Origin: Rhodococcus sp. SMB37
GTDB lineage: Bacteria; Actinomycetota; Actinomycetes; Mycobacteriales; Mycobacteriaceae
Assembly (NCBI RefSeq): GCF_004345605.1
Contig: NZ_SLVY01000002.1
Span: 434,001 to 498,000 of the forward strand
Length of the DNA: 64,000 nt
Direction: 5' to 3'
A program made the position numbers and the translations under genes. Below, piece by piece: positions 1-9,428 of the stretch; the first letter of the stretch is position 1, and each line of letters begins with the position of its first letter. The notes beneath the pieces are model-generated. The model saw only the letters and a program-made list of their open reading frames with translations, was not told the DNA's origin and made no database searches.

Positions 1-876
1 GCCGCCCAGGGCGCTGCGCACCTGTCCGGCTCCGCGCACTTCGGCGGTTACGACGTCGTCGGCTCCGCGACCGCATCCTCCACATCGGCCGGAGCACGCA
101 TGTCCGGCGCTGTGGCCGCGGCACTCGTGCTCGCCGCGGTCGTCGCAGGACTCGCGACCGACAAGTTCACCGACCGGTCCGCCAGCACACCGGTGTCTCC
201 CGCTGGAACCAACGGTGTCGTCGTGACCGAAGAACCGTCGCAGCAGACCTACCCGAGGGAGACCGACATTCCGTCGTCCGATCCCGACCCGTCGCTGTCA
301 CCGACACAGACCACCGACGGCGACCTCGACGGAGCGCCACTTCCGACACCACCTCCGTCCACCGTTCCTCGGACGGATATCCCGGTGTCGAGCGACAACC
401 CCACGGCCACCCCGACCCCGATCGATCAGGTGCAGACGCTCGAAGCGGCACCCGACGAAACCACCGACAGATGGCATTCGACGACGTCGCCGCGACCGAC
501 CCCCACGGACCCGACCGACCCCGCAGTCACAACGGACCCCACGAGTCCGACAGATCCCACGAAACCGACCGACCCCACGGACCCGACGGAACCCACAACC
601 CCCACCGACCCCACCGACCCCACCGACCCCACGGACCCGACGGAACCCACAGACCCTACAACCCCGACCGACCCCACAGACACAACCGAGCCGGAACCGG
701 GCATCACACCTGAGCCGTCCACCCCAGCGCTGACCACGTCACCCGAACTGAACTCGCCGACGGCGACCATCGAGGAGCGATCGGCGACCGAGAGCAGCAC
801 CAGCGAGGATCCGGCAACCTCGGACACCCCGACTTCGGATACCTCCGCTTCGGATGCCCCGACGACGACCGGCTAG
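1..876 (+). CDS. Pro/Thr/Asp-repeat membrane-anchored protein (5' end missing)
   Basis: The frame is open from base 1, so the start lies outside the window. The visible part begins with a short Ala/Gly-rich stretch (AAQGAAHLSGSAHFGG), then one hydrophobic segment (VAAALVLAAVVAGLA, bases 110-155). About 235 residues follow that are almost only Pro, Thr, Ser, Asp and Glu, including PTDPTDPTDP-type repeats. This fits a protein with a cytoplasmic N-terminal domain, one membrane crossing and a disordered wall-spanning tail. The remnant before the membrane segment resembles the end of Hsp70/actin-like ATPase domains, as in actinobacterial Hsp70-family proteins with such tails, but too little is visible to be sure. 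It is convergent with tsaD, 25 bases away. The function is not recognised. Confidence 0.75.
   Translation, partial: AAQGAAHLSGSAHFGGYDVVGSATASSTSAGARMSGAVAAALVLAAVVAGLATDKFTDRSASTPVSPAGTNGVVVTEEPSQQTYPRETDIPSSDPDPSLSPTQTTDGDLDGAPLPTPPPSTVPRTDIPVSSDNPTATPTPIDQVQTLEAAPDETTDRWHSTTSPRPTPTDPTDPAVTTDPTSPTDPTKPTDPTDPTEPTTPTDPTDPTDPTDPTEPTDPTTPTDPTDTTEPEPGITPEPSTPALTTSPELNSPTATIEERSATESSTSEDPATSDTPTSDTSASDAPTTTG
571..651 (+). repeat. Internal Pro-Thr-Asp coding repeats
   Basis: A 27-base unit at 571-597 recurs exactly at 625-651. It sits in a wider field (about 490-690) of short near-repeats that encode PTDP and PTEP units. The repeats stay in frame, so they are coding low complexity rather than an array of another kind. 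Confidence 0.85.
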
Positions 877-901
877 GAGTCGTCGCCCTGTCGGCCGAGA
901 A

Positions 902-1948
902 TCAGGCCGACACCTGCGCCACCGACACCGACAGTCCTGGATCCGTCCCCACGGACAGGGCAGACGGGGTCGCTCCACCCGCGATGAGATGCGCGCCCAG
1001 AGCTGCGATCATCACGCCGTTGTCGGTGCACAACCGCGGACGGGGCACGCGCAGGGCCATGCCTGCTTCCGCGCAGCGCTCCTCGGCGAGCTCACGCAAC
1101 CGCGTGTTCGCTGTCGCACCCCCGCCGAGCACCAGCGTGTCGACACCGACGTCACGAGCCGCTCGCACCGCCTTCATCGTGAGTACGTCGGCCACGGCCT
1201 CCTGGAAGCCGGCAGCGACATCAGCGACGGGCACGGCCTCGCCGGCGCGTTCCTTCGCTTCGACGAACCGCGCCACGGCCGTCTTGAGCCCGGAGAACGA
1301 GAAGTCGTTGCGGGCATCTCGCGGACCGGTCATACCGCGAGGGAACACCACAGCGGTCCGGTCTCCTTCTCTTGCGAGTCGATCGACTTCCGGGCCCCCG
1401 GGATAACCGAGTCCGAGCAGTCGCGCGACCTTGTCGAATGCTTCCCCCGCCGCATCGTCGACGGTGGTGCCGAGTTCGACGATCGGCTTGCTGAGGTCCT
1501 GGACGTGCAACAGATGGGTGTGTCCGCCCGAGACCAGCAGCGCGACACACGGCGGCATCGGTCCGTGTTCGAGTGTGTCCACGGCGACGTGACCGGCTAG
1601 GTGGTTGATCGCATAGAAGGGGACGTTCCACGCTGCTGCATAGGCCTTGGCTGCGGCAACTCCGACGAGGAGCGCACCCGCCAAACCGGGACCGATCGTG
1701 ACGCATACCGCGTCGGGCTTGGCGATACCGGCCGAGGCGAGGGCCCGCTGCATCGTGGGCACCATCGCCTCCAAGTGTGCGCGGGATGCGATCTCCGGCA
1801 CCACACCACCGAAGCGGGCGTGCTCGTCGACGCTGGAGGCCACCTCGTCGGCGAGAAGCTCGAGGGTGCCATCACCGACGAAACGGACGATACCGACGCC
1901 CGTTTCGTCGCACGAGCTCTCGATCCCCATCACAATAGGTCCGGTCAC
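902..1948 (-). CDS. tsaD: tRNA N6-adenosine threonylcarbamoyltransferase TsaD
   Basis: TsaD transfers the threonylcarbamoyl group to A37 of ANN-decoding tRNAs to make t6A, acting with TsaB and TsaE. The 348-residue protein starts [10 protein letters not shown] after a short leader. It carries the metal-binding HxxxH ([10 protein letters not shown]) and the ASKHA glycine-rich LVSGGHTHL motif. Length is normal for the family. The GTG start overlaps the rimI stop as GTGA, so the two are probably translationally coupled. It is the last gene of the leftward tsaE-tsaB-rimI-tsaD cluster, in the order known from mycobacteria. Confidence 0.96.
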   Translation of the reverse strand: MTGPIVMGIESSCDETGVGIVRFVGDGTLELLADEVASSVDEHARFGGVVPEIASRAHLEAMVPTMQRALASAGIAKPDAVCVTIGPGLAGALLVGVAAAKAYAAAWNVPFYAINHLAGHVAVDTLEHGPMPPCVALLVSGGHTHLLHVQDLSKPIVELGTTVDDAAGEAFDKVARLLGLGYPGGPEVDRLAREGDRTAVVFPRGMTGPRDARNDFSFSGLKTAVARFVEAKERAGEAVPVADVAAGFQEAVADVLTMKAVRAARDVGVDTLVLGGGATANTRLRELAEERCAEAGMALRVPRPRLCTDNGVMIAALGAHLIAGGATPSALSVGTDPGLSVSVAQVSA

Positions 1949-2427
1949 TGTCGTGGCTCCTCTCGCCGATCGGGGCGACGCATGGTGAATGCATCGGCCC
2001 CACTGGGCTGGTAGTAACGCTTCCTCATCCCCACGACCTCGAAACCCTCACGCCGATACAACGCGATCGCCGCGTCGTTGTCGGTGCGGACCTCGAGGAA
2101 CACCGGACCACCCCACCGATCCGCGACACGCAACAGTTCGGTCAGCAGGGCCTTACCGATCCCGCGCCGCCGCGCGCCGGGGTCGACACCGATCGTGTGC
2201 ACTTCGGACTCCGGTTCGATTCCGGTGCCGAGTCGTGCGAGTCCGGCGTAACCGAGAAGTGTCCCCGACTCGTCCCGTGCAGCAACGTAGTGGTTGTGAG
2301 GCGCGGCGAGTTCTGAACGGAACGCCTCGGCGCTCCACGGGTCGTCTCCGGGAAACAGCACGGTTTCGAGTTCTGCACATCGGTCCACGTCGTCGCCGCG
2401 GAGTGCGTCGATGAGCGGCGTGCTCAT
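1945..2427 (-). CDS. rimI: Ribosomal protein S18-alanine N-acetyltransferase-like GNAT RimI
   Basis: This 160-residue GNAT acetyltransferase has the acetyl-CoA pyrophosphate loop [10 protein letters not shown] and the preceding strand [10 protein letters not shown]. The family acetylates the N-terminal alanine of S18 and sometimes other proteins. It overlaps tsaD and tsaB by four bases on each side, and a place between tsaB and tsaD is the conserved position of rimI in actinobacteria. The name rests on family and position; the true substrate cannot be read from the sequence. Confidence 0.9.
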   Translation of the reverse strand: MSTPLIDALRGDDVDRCAELETVLFPGDDPWSAEAFRSELAAPHNHYVAARDESGTLLGYAGLARLGTGIEPESEVHTIGVDPGARRRGIGKALLTELLRVADRWGGPVFLEVRTDNDAAIALYRREGFEVVGMRKRYYQPSGADAFTMRRPDRREEPRQ

Positions 2428-3095
2428 GCGCGACGGTCCGCTGTCGCGACGGCGTCGGGGCGTCGCAGGTACAACGGCACCAGCGGCTCCGGAGTAGCTC
2501 CCGCGCGCAGATCTGCCGAGACCGCGGCGACCAGACCTGCGGGTGATGGCGAGTACACGGGCGCCGCGGGAAGTTCGAACAGGGCGGCATGCTGGGCCGA
2601 CCCCGCGACCCGTTGCGAGGGCGCCGACGGCACGTCCGCGGGCTTGCGGACATCGGGCCCCTCGACACGACGCCGGGATCCGTCGTACCGAGCGAAGTAC
2701 ACCTCACGACGCCGGGCGTCTGTGACCACGAGCAGATCGCCGCCGTCGGGTGCTTCACCGTGCACGTCCTGCGCGATCGCATCGAGGCTGCAGACACCAT
2801 GGACCGGAACCCCGAGGGCGTCGCCGAATGCCGCGGCGGTGACCATGCCGACGCGCAGTCCGGTGAACGGCCCCGGTCCGACACCCACGACGATCGCGTC
2901 GAGGTCGGCCGGTACGCATCCGGACTCGTCGAAGCACTCGAGGATCTGCGGGGTGAGGATCTCTGCGTGGGCCCGGGGATTGTCGGTCAGACGCACGGCA
3001 ACCGTGGAGATGTGGGCTGCGTCTCCCCCACTGCCGAGTCGGACGAGACCCGAGGTCACGACGGGTGTTGAGGTATCGACGGCGAGCACAAGCAC
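2424..3095 (-). CDS. tsaB: tRNA threonylcarbamoyladenosine biosynthesis protein TsaB
   Basis: TsaB is the inactive ASKHA partner that scaffolds TsaD in t6A synthesis. The 223-residue protein opens with LVLAVDTSTP and contains GVGPGPFTGLRVGM, both characteristic. The start is GTG at 3095. A TATCCT hexamer lies eight bases upstream of it and there is only a weak ribosome-binding site, so a near-leaderless transcript is possible. The 3' end overlaps rimI by four bases. Confidence 0.95.
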   Translation of the reverse strand: MLVLAVDTSTPVVTSGLVRLGSGGDAAHISTVAVRLTDNPRAHAEILTPQILECFDESGCVPADLDAIVVGVGPGPFTGLRVGMVTAAAFGDALGVPVHGVCSLDAIAQDVHGEAPDGGDLLVVTDARRREVYFARYDGSRRRVEGPDVRKPADVPSAPSQRVAGSAQHAALFELPAAPVYSPSPAGLVAAVSADLRAGATPEPLVPLYLRRPDAVATADRRA

Positions 3096-3144
3096 GATTC
3101 ACCAGGATACCCGGTTCGCAGTCCTGCCAGGACCTCAGCGCCGG

Positions 3145-3636
3145 TCAGTCGACCCAGGCCCATTCCGCCCGGCGCACATCGGACTCGGGATCACGACGCA
3201 ATCGCACCCGCAGGTGCCGGTCGGTGAGCTTCTCGACGAGCCCTCCGCCCCACTCGACCACGACGACGGCCGCACCGAGGTCGGTGTCGAGGTCCAGTGC
3301 ATCGAGTTCGTCGAGGGCGTTCGGGCCGTCGCCCAGTCGGTACGCATCGACATGGACCAGACCCACCGGTGGCGCACCTTCACGCGGCCCCGGCCGGTGT
3401 TCGCGGGCGATCACGAACGTCGGCGACGTCACACGGCCCTGCACCCCGAGGCCGGCTGCGAGCCCCCTCGTCAACGCGGTCTTGCCTGCCCCGAGTGGGC
3501 CGTCGAGTACTACGAGGTCACCGGCGCGGAGGTCTCGGGCCAGTCGGCGCCCGAACGCCTCGGTGTCCTCGACGGTCGGCAATTCGATGTGGCGTGCGGA
3601 GTCAGACAATTGCGGCTCGCCTCGTCGAGATGTCAT
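3145..3636 (-). CDS. tsaE: tRNA threonylcarbamoyladenosine biosynthesis ATPase TsaE
   Basis: TsaE is the P-loop ATPase that drives turnover of the TsaB-TsaD complex. The Walker A motif GPLGAGKTALTRGL is clear, followed by VTSPTFVI and the acidic LVHVDAYRL segment, all typical. The protein is 163 residues with a short variable N-terminus, so the exact start is uncertain; MSDSARHIELP-like starts would also fit. The 5' end overlaps the end of the upstream hydrolase gene by 35 bases. Confidence 0.94.
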   Translation of the reverse strand: MTSRRGEPQLSDSARHIELPTVEDTEAFGRRLARDLRAGDLVVLDGPLGAGKTALTRGLAAGLGVQGRVTSPTFVIAREHRPGPREGAPPVGLVHVDAYRLGDGPNALDELDALDLDTDLGAAVVVVEWGGGLVEKLTDRHLRVRLRRDPESDVRRAEWAWVD

Positions 3637-4660
3637 GTGCGAAGCCTCGCTGGATCAGCCGGTCGATCGCGCGGTTGACGACCTCCGGGAACTCGAATTG
3701 CACGAGATGTCCACCGCCGCGGACCCGCTTGAGTTCGGCACCGGGGAGCGCCTCGGCGAGTTTCTCGGAGCTAGCGAACGGGATCACCATGTCGGCGTCG
3801 CCACAGAGCACGAGCGACGGCACCGAACCCAGCACGGACAGCGCAGCGGATTCGTCGTGTAGTTCGAGGGTGCGCAGGAAGTTCACGATTGTCACCACCG
3901 AGGTCTCGTCGAGCATCCGATCGGACAACTCGACGAGGCGCGGACTGACCACTGTCCCGTACGACGCCGCGCGCAGTATCGGCGTGACGACCGCACGCGC
4001 CATACCGCGTGCCGCCTGCACGAATCCGGGCGCGGTACGCGCGGCATATCGGAACGCGTCGATGACGGGGTTCTCGAGGTTCCGGCCGAGCCCGGTCCGG
4101 TTGAGACCCGCCGCGGTGGTCGCAAGCAGCCCCGCACCCACGATCCGGGACTCGAACAGATCGGGGCGCTGCGACGCGAGCGCGATCGTCGTCATGCCGC
4201 CCATCGAATGGCCGATCACCACGACCGGCCCGCCGGGGGTCGTCTCGTCGATGACCCGGCCGAGGTCGCGTCCGAGTTGAGCGATGGTGCACGACTTGGG
4301 GTCGGGCATACCGGATTCACCGTGGCCGCGCTGGTCGTAGAACACCATCCGGACGTCCTCGCCCCACCGCTCGAGCACGTGCCGATACTGCAGATGCCAC
4401 GACTGCATGCGCAAGCAATAGCCGTGAACGAAGACGACGGTCAGCGGAGCACGTGACGATCCGGATTCACGCACGACGAGAGGGACGCCGTCATCTGTCA
4501 TGACGATCCGCTTCGGCAGACGGAGAACGGCGTCGAAGTCCTCATCCCGATACAGCTCGTGCGCAGGCATGCCGGCGCTCCGCACGGCGTACAGCCCCGC
4601 GGATGATGCGAGCGTCACCAGGCTCGCGCCCAACAGACCCATTCGACCCATCAGCGTCAT
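3602..4660 (-). CDS. Alpha/beta-fold hydrolase with N-terminal membrane anchor
   Basis: The 352-residue protein starts with a hydrophobic signal-anchor (about residues 8-26). An alpha/beta hydrolase domain follows, with the oxyanion motif VFVHGYCL, the nucleophile elbow GHSMGG, an acid in CGDADMVIP and a catalytic His in GGGHLVQF. It is probably an envelope-facing esterase or lipase; the substrate is unknown. It lies between alr and tsaE with overlaps at both ends (4 and 35 bases), so it is co-transcribed with genes it probably does not share a pathway with. Confidence 0.88.
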   Translation of the reverse strand: MTLMGRMGLLGASLVTLASSAGLYAVRSAGMPAHELYRDEDFDAVLRLPKRIVMTDDGVPLVVRESGSSRAPLTVVFVHGYCLRMQSWHLQYRHVLERWGEDVRMVFYDQRGHGESGMPDPKSCTIAQLGRDLGRVIDETTPGGPVVVIGHSMGGMTTIALASQRPDLFESRIVGAGLLATTAAGLNRTGLGRNLENPVIDAFRYAARTAPGFVQAARGMARAVVTPILRAASYGTVVSPRLVELSDRMLDETSVVTIVNFLRTLELHDESAALSVLGSVPSLVLCGDADMVIPFASSEKLAEALPGAELKRVRGGGHLVQFEFPEVVNRAIDRLIQRGFAHDISTRRAAIV

Positions 4661-5838
4661 CGCAACTCGCCTCCTTCGCCACCTACATACGTGCGGACGG
4701 TTCGGCCACCGATCCCGGTCACGATCTCGTAGTTGATCGTGTCCAGGAGCTCGGCCCAGTCCTGGGCACCCGGTTCTCCGAGACGTCCGTCACCGAAGAA
4801 CAACGCTTCGTCGCCCTCCTGTACTCCCCCGCCGTCCGGGCCGAGGTCGACGACGACCTGGTCCATGCACACCCGGCCCAGTTGGGGACGTCGGCGTCCG
4901 CCGAGCAGAACGTCGATTCGGCCACTGAGATTGCGTCGGATCCCGTCGGCATACCCCATCGGCAGAAGCGCCACGGTCGTGTCGGCAGGGGCGATCCAGC
5001 GGTGCCCGTAGGACACCCCCGCACCTGCCGAGACCTTCTTCACGAGCGCCACCCTTGTTCGCAGTGTCATCACCGGCCGGAACCCGAAATCGCCTTGCTC
5101 GGGGATCGGCGTCAGCCCGTACATCGCAATCCCGGGCCGAACCATGTCGAATCGCAGGTCAGGACGGGTGACGGTGGCTGCAGAATTCGCCAGATGAACA
5201 ACTTCCGGAGGCAGTGACGCACGCCGCAGGTCATCGGCTGCCTGGTGGAGCCTGTCGCGTTGTGAATCGATCTCGGGGTGGCCGAGTTCGTCGCCGTGGG
5301 CGAGGTGTGAGAACAATCCGCGGAGCCGCACCGCTCCGGCCGCCTGCGCGCGGGCGACGTCCCGCACGAATTCTGGCCATTCGTCGCGTGCCACACCGTT
5401 GCGGTTGAGTCCGGTGTCGACCTTGGCCGTGATGACGGCGGTTTCACCGATGCTCTCCGCCGCGGCGACGATGGCCGCGAGGTGCCGCGACGACGACACA
5501 CCGAGTTCGATTCCGGCTGCGATCGCGGGCGCGTAATCGGCATCGACCGTGTGCAACCACGACAGCACCGGCGCATCGATTCCGGCAGCGCGCAGCTCGA
5601 GCCCCTCCGCGAGCGTGGTGACACCCAGTTCACGGGCGCCTGCCGCGAGCGCGGCGCGGGCGACAGGGACGGCACCGTGGTTGTAGGCGTCGGCCTTGAC
5701 CACCGCCATGACCGCGGCGTCCCCTGCGTAGTCCCGAAGGCGCCTGACGTTGTGTACGACCGCGTCCAGATCGATGATCGCTTCCGCTTGGGGAAGCGAT
5801 CGGCGGCCGGTGGACGGTGTGCGTTGCAGGGCGGTCAC
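4657..5838 (-). CDS. alr: Alanine racemase
   Basis: Alr is the PLP enzyme that makes D-alanine for peptidoglycan. The PLP-lysine motif VVKADAYNHG is near the N-terminus, and the protein ends in the usual beta-barrel domain (SYGHRWIAP, GYADG, GRVCMDQ). The frame extends further upstream, but homology begins near ALQRTPSTGRRS, so I place the start at GTG 5838. That gives 393 residues, the family norm, and leaves a clear gap to nnr. The 3' end overlaps the hydrolase by four bases. Confidence 0.94.
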   Translation of the reverse strand: MTALQRTPSTGRRSLPQAEAIIDLDAVVHNVRRLRDYAGDAAVMAVVKADAYNHGAVPVARAALAAGARELGVTTLAEGLELRAAGIDAPVLSWLHTVDADYAPAIAAGIELGVSSSRHLAAIVAAAESIGETAVITAKVDTGLNRNGVARDEWPEFVRDVARAQAAGAVRLRGLFSHLAHGDELGHPEIDSQRDRLHQAADDLRRASLPPEVVHLANSAATVTRPDLRFDMVRPGIAMYGLTPIPEQGDFGFRPVMTLRTRVALVKKVSAGAGVSYGHRWIAPADTTVALLPMGYADGIRRNLSGRIDVLLGGRRRPQLGRVCMDQVVVDLGPDGGGVQEGDEALFFGDGRLGEPGAQDWAELLDTINYEIVTGIGGRTVRTYVGGEGGELR

Positions 5839-5896
5839 ATGTATTGATCCTGCCACCGAGGCGATCGGTGCCGTCGGGGAGCCCGGGTGTGTCCGA

Positions 5897-7354
5897 TTAC
5901 GATTCGGATGCGTGGGTCCGCAGAATCCGCACCGCGGCGCGGAGATAGTCGGCAATGCTGCTCGCCGATACCGGTGCGGTTCCGGAACTCTCGCCGCCCT
6001 CACCGCGCGCTGCGAGATTCGCGGCAAGTGCGTGCGCGCGTGCTCCCGCAGCCGCAGCCAGGTCGATCGGCATTCCCGACGACATCAACGCTCCCACGAT
6101 CCCGGCCAGGAGGTCTCCAGCGCCCGCAGTCGACGCCCACGACCCGCCTGCGTCGTTGACGAACGTATGCCCGTCGGGTCGGGCTATGAGCGTCGCGCGG
6201 CCCTTGAGCAGCACGTGCACCTGCCATTGGGCGGCGAGTCGCCGCGCGGCCACGACCCGGTTCGGATGCGGGTCGCTGCCGGTGAGCCGCGCGAACTCCC
6301 CGGCGTGCGGGGTCAGCAGTGTCGGCGCGGATCGACCCCGCACGAGTGACGGATTGCGCGCGAGGATCGTCAGGCCGTCGGCGTCGACGAGTACCGGCAG
6401 ATCGGTCGCCAGAACGTCGCGCAGCGTCTTCTCCGCCTGCACGTCGGTGCCACCGCCCGGCCCGACCACCCATGCTTGCGCCCGGGCCGCAGCGTCGAAT
6501 GTCGGGGCCGCGACGACCTCCGGAAAGCGGGCGAGCACCTCCGCTGCCGCGCTACCGACGTAGCGCACCATTCCGGAGGTCGCGGCCACCGCCGCTCCCG
6601 TGCACAGCACCCCTGCTCCCGGATACTGCGCGCTGCCTGCCACGATGCCGACCACGCCCTGGCTGTACTTGTCGTCGTCGGGCCCGGGCACCGGCCAGAT
6701 CGCGCCCAGCTCGGCAGGCTCCGCCGACACCAGGTCGGCGGGCGGGAGATCGAGACCGATGTCGATCAGTTCGACGCGACCGCATCGGGCAGGCGCGAGG
6801 ACATGCACGGGTTTCCGGGCGCCGAACGTCACCGTGAGAGCCGCGGTCACTGCCGGACCGTCGACCACGCCGGTATCCGGGTCGACACCGCTCGGGGTGT
6901 CGATCGCGACGATCGGCGCGGTGATCGCGTCGACGAGAGCGGCTGCTGCCGGGCGCAGCGAACCGCGGCCGGAGATTCCGACGATGCCGTCCAGCACGAG
7001 GTCGGGATCACCGAGATGCTCGGGTATCGCCGATGCGGTGCGGCCCCCGACGGCTTGCAGCGCTGAGAGCCCCCCGGGATGCGTGCGATCCGGGGCGAGC
7101 AACACTGCTGTCACCGCGACCCCGCGCCGACGCAGGAACGCTCCGGCCCACAGCGCGTCGCCGCCGTTGTCACCGGAACCCACGAGCAAGGTCACCGTCC
7201 GGCCCGCGACGGCGCCCGTGCGCGTGTGGAGCTCCTCGGCCACAATGCGCGCGAGCCCGTATGCCGCTCGGCGCATCAGCGTGCCCACGGGCAGGGACGC
7301 CAGGAGCGGCGCTTCTGCGGCGCGGATCTGCTCACACTGGTAGTAGCTGCGCAT
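5897..7354 (-). CDS. nnr: Bifunctional NAD(P)H-hydrate epimerase / ADP-dependent NAD(P)H-hydrate dehydratase
   Basis: This 485-residue enzyme repairs damaged NAD(P)HX. The N-terminal epimerase half has VGSGDNGGDALWAG. The C-terminal ribokinase-like dehydratase half has LLTPHAGEFARL and the nucleotide and catalytic motif STAGAGDLLAG. ATG 7354 follows a GGAG eight bases upstream. It lies 58 bases upstream of alr and 69 bases downstream of glmS, matching the mycobacterial order. Confidence 0.95.
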   Translation of the reverse strand: MRSYYQCEQIRAAEAPLLASLPVGTLMRRAAYGLARIVAEELHTRTGAVAGRTVTLLVGSGDNGGDALWAGAFLRRRGVAVTAVLLAPDRTHPGGLSALQAVGGRTASAIPEHLGDPDLVLDGIVGISGRGSLRPAAAALVDAITAPIVAIDTPSGVDPDTGVVDGPAVTAALTVTFGARKPVHVLAPARCGRVELIDIGLDLPPADLVSAEPAELGAIWPVPGPDDDKYSQGVVGIVAGSAQYPGAGVLCTGAAVAATSGMVRYVGSAAAEVLARFPEVVAAPTFDAAARAQAWVVGPGGGTDVQAEKTLRDVLATDLPVLVDADGLTILARNPSLVRGRSAPTLLTPHAGEFARLTGSDPHPNRVVAARRLAAQWQVHVLLKGRATLIARPDGHTFVNDAGGSWASTAGAGDLLAGIVGALMSSGMPIDLAAAAGARAHALAANLAARGEGGESSGTAPVSASSIADYLRAAVRILRTHASES

Positions 7355-7403
7355 CGGGGCTCCCGGTCGCTCGGCCTGTGCTGCTTTCGTGGCTCTGTGG
7401 TGC

Positions 7404-7441
7404 TCTATCCCACAGTGACGGATCTATTCCACAGTGACGGA
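7404..7441. repeat. 19-bp tandem duplication across the glmS stop codon
   Basis: Two adjacent 19-base copies (7404-7422 and 7423-7441) differ at one base. The right copy encodes the last residues of GlmS (SVTVE) and its stop. The left copy repeats this just past the stop, so loss of the first stop would add a similar tail. Confidence 0.85.
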
Positions 7442-9289
7442 CTTGGCGAGGTTACGGGGCTTGTCCACGTCGTAACCACGAGACTGCGCGACCTCCGCCG
7501 CGAACACCTGCAACGGCACCGTCGACAACAACGGCTGAAGCAACGACGGCGACGCCGGGATCTCCACGAGGTGATCCGCGAACGGACGCACCGTCTCGTC
7601 ACCCTCCTCCGCGATCACCACGGTCACCGCGCCACGGGCCTGGATCTCCCGAATGTTGCTGAGCAACTTGCTGTGCAGAACGGCACGCCCCTTGGGTGAG
7701 GGCATGACGACGATGACGGGCAACCCGTCCTCGATCAACGCGATCGGCCCGTGCTTGAGCTCACCGGCAGCGAAACCCTCCGCGTGCATGTACGCCAGCT
7801 CTTTGAGCTTGAGCGCACCCTCGAGCGCCACCGGATACCCCACATGCCGACCCAGGAACAGCACCGCAGGCGACGCCGCCAACTCCCGCGCCAACTCCCG
7901 CACCGGCTCCATCCCCAGCAGCAACTGCTCGATCTTCGCGGGCATCGCCTCGAGATCCTGATACTCGCGCGCCACCTCATCGGGATACTTGGTACCCCGC
8001 GCCTGCGCCAACGCCAACCCCACCAGCAGGTTCGCCGCCATCTGCGCCAGGAACGCCTTCGTCGACGCCACCCCGATCTCCGGACCGGTCCGCGTGTACA
8101 ACACCGCATCCGCCTCACGCGGGATCTGCGCGCCGTTGGTATTGCACACCGCCAGCACCCGCGCCTTCTGATCCTTCGCGTGCCGCACTGCTTCGAGCGT
8201 GTCCGCGGTCTCCCCCGACTGCGAGATCGCCACGACCAGCGTCGACCGGTCCAGCACCGGATCCCGGTATCGGAACTCCGAAGCCAGCTCCACCTCCACC
8301 GGCAGCCGCGTCCAATGCTCGATCGCGTACTTCGCGACCAGACCCGAGTGATACGAGCTGCCACACGCGACGACGAACACCTTGTCGATGTCGCGCAGTT
8401 CCTGATCCGACAGACGCTGCTCGTCGAGCACGATCCGGCCGTCGACGAAATGCCCGCGCAACGTGTCGGCGACCGCGGTGGGCTGCTCCTCGATCTCCTT
8501 GAGCATGAAGTAGTCGTGGCCGCCCTTCTCCGCGGCCGCGAGATCCCAGTCGATCGTGAACGGCTGCGTCGGCACATCGGTGTTGCCGTCGAAGTCGGTG
8601 ACCTCGTACGAGTCCTTCGTGATCACCACGACCTGGTCCTGGCCCAGCTCGACGGCGTTGCGGGTGAACTCGATGAACGCCGCCACATCCGAGGCGATGA
8701 ACATCTCTCCGTCCCCGACACCGACGACCAGCGGCGTCGAGCGGCGGGCCGCGATGACCGTCCCGGGATGATCGGCATGCACGAACACCAGCGTGAATGC
8801 GCCCTCGAGGCGGCGAAGCACACTGCGGGCACTCTCCACGAAATCACCGGCCGTGGGTCCCTCGGCGTAGGCGCGGGCCATCAGATGTACCGCGACCTCG
8901 GTGTCGGTGTCCGATTCGAGTTCGACATCGGCCGCTTCGAGTTCGGCGCGGAGCGGCGCGAAGTTCTCGATGATGCCGTTGTGGACCACCGCGATCCGGC
9001 CGCTGGCATCGCGATGCGGATGCGCGTTGCGGTCGGTGGGGCGACCGTGCGTCGCCCACCTCGTGTGCCCCATTCCGGCCGTGCCGGCGAAGCGGTCCTC
9101 ACCGATCTCGGCGAGTTCCGCTTCGAGGTTCACGAGCCGACCGGCCTTACGTTCGACAGCGAGCCCACCGGCGCCGTCGAGGACGGCGATACCGGCCGAG
9201 TCGTACCCTCGGTACTCCATCCGCCGAAGGGCTTCCACCACGACGTCGAGGGCACGGCGGTGCCCGACATACCCCACGATTCCGCACAT
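7424..9289 (-). CDS. glmS: Glutamine--fructose-6-phosphate aminotransferase (isomerizing)
   Basis: GlmS makes glucosamine-6-phosphate, the first committed step to UDP-GlcNAc for peptidoglycan and arabinogalactan linker. I chose ATG 9289 because the protein then begins MCGIVGYVG, which exposes Cys1, the glutaminase nucleophile, after methionine removal. Two SIS isomerase domains follow (VACGSSYHSG and ISQSGETADT; LFLGRHVGYP), and the protein ends KSVTVE, the usual C-terminus. It is 621 residues. It pairs functionally with glmM at 12082-13419. No glmS-type ribozyme is visible upstream. Confidence 0.97.
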   Translation of the reverse strand: MCGIVGYVGHRRALDVVVEALRRMEYRGYDSAGIAVLDGAGGLAVERKAGRLVNLEAELAEIGEDRFAGTAGMGHTRWATHGRPTDRNAHPHRDASGRIAVVHNGIIENFAPLRAELEAADVELESDTDTEVAVHLMARAYAEGPTAGDFVESARSVLRRLEGAFTLVFVHADHPGTVIAARRSTPLVVGVGDGEMFIASDVAAFIEFTRNAVELGQDQVVVITKDSYEVTDFDGNTDVPTQPFTIDWDLAAAEKGGHDYFMLKEIEEQPTAVADTLRGHFVDGRIVLDEQRLSDQELRDIDKVFVVACGSSYHSGLVAKYAIEHWTRLPVEVELASEFRYRDPVLDRSTLVVAISQSGETADTLEAVRHAKDQKARVLAVCNTNGAQIPREADAVLYTRTGPEIGVASTKAFLAQMAANLLVGLALAQARGTKYPDEVAREYQDLEAMPAKIEQLLLGMEPVRELARELAASPAVLFLGRHVGYPVALEGALKLKELAYMHAEGFAAGELKHGPIALIEDGLPVIVVMPSPKGRAVLHSKLLSNIREIQARGAVTVVIAEEGDETVRPFADHLVEIPASPSLLQPLLSTVPLQVFAAEVAQSRGYDVDKPRNLAKSVTVE

Positions 9290-9428
9290 GGTTAGCAGGG
9301 TACTTGGCACGCTCGGCTCATCGATAACGCGCTGGTGACCAGGTGGCGAGCGCTACACAGGACAACTGCGGCACGCCCATCCCGATCACCGCACCCGTCT
9401 CCCACATCGATCGGCTAACGTTCTCGCC

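Noticed and set aside
490-690. Short regular repeats that might suggest CRISPR or an iteron array
   Set aside because: The repeats are adjoining, in frame and without unique spacers, so they are coding low complexity.
426-827. Antisense open frame with Gly-Ser-Val repeats opposite the PTDP-rich gene
   Set aside because: It is only the complement of the Pro-Thr-Asp repeat; the plus-strand gene has a membrane helix and runs in from outside the window.
5839-6027. Longer N-terminus for alanine racemase
   Set aside because: The extra 63 residues would overlap nnr and look unrelated to the family; GTG 5838 gives the standard length.
7751-9295. Long plus-strand open frame opposite glmS
   Set aside because: It is an open antisense frame typical of GC-rich DNA; its product is Arg/His-rich with no family pattern, while glmS is certain.
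9290-9428. Possible glmS ribozyme or riboswitch upstream of glmS
   Set aside because: This gap shows no glmS-ribozyme-like structure, and that element is known from Gram-positive Firmicutes, not from this group.
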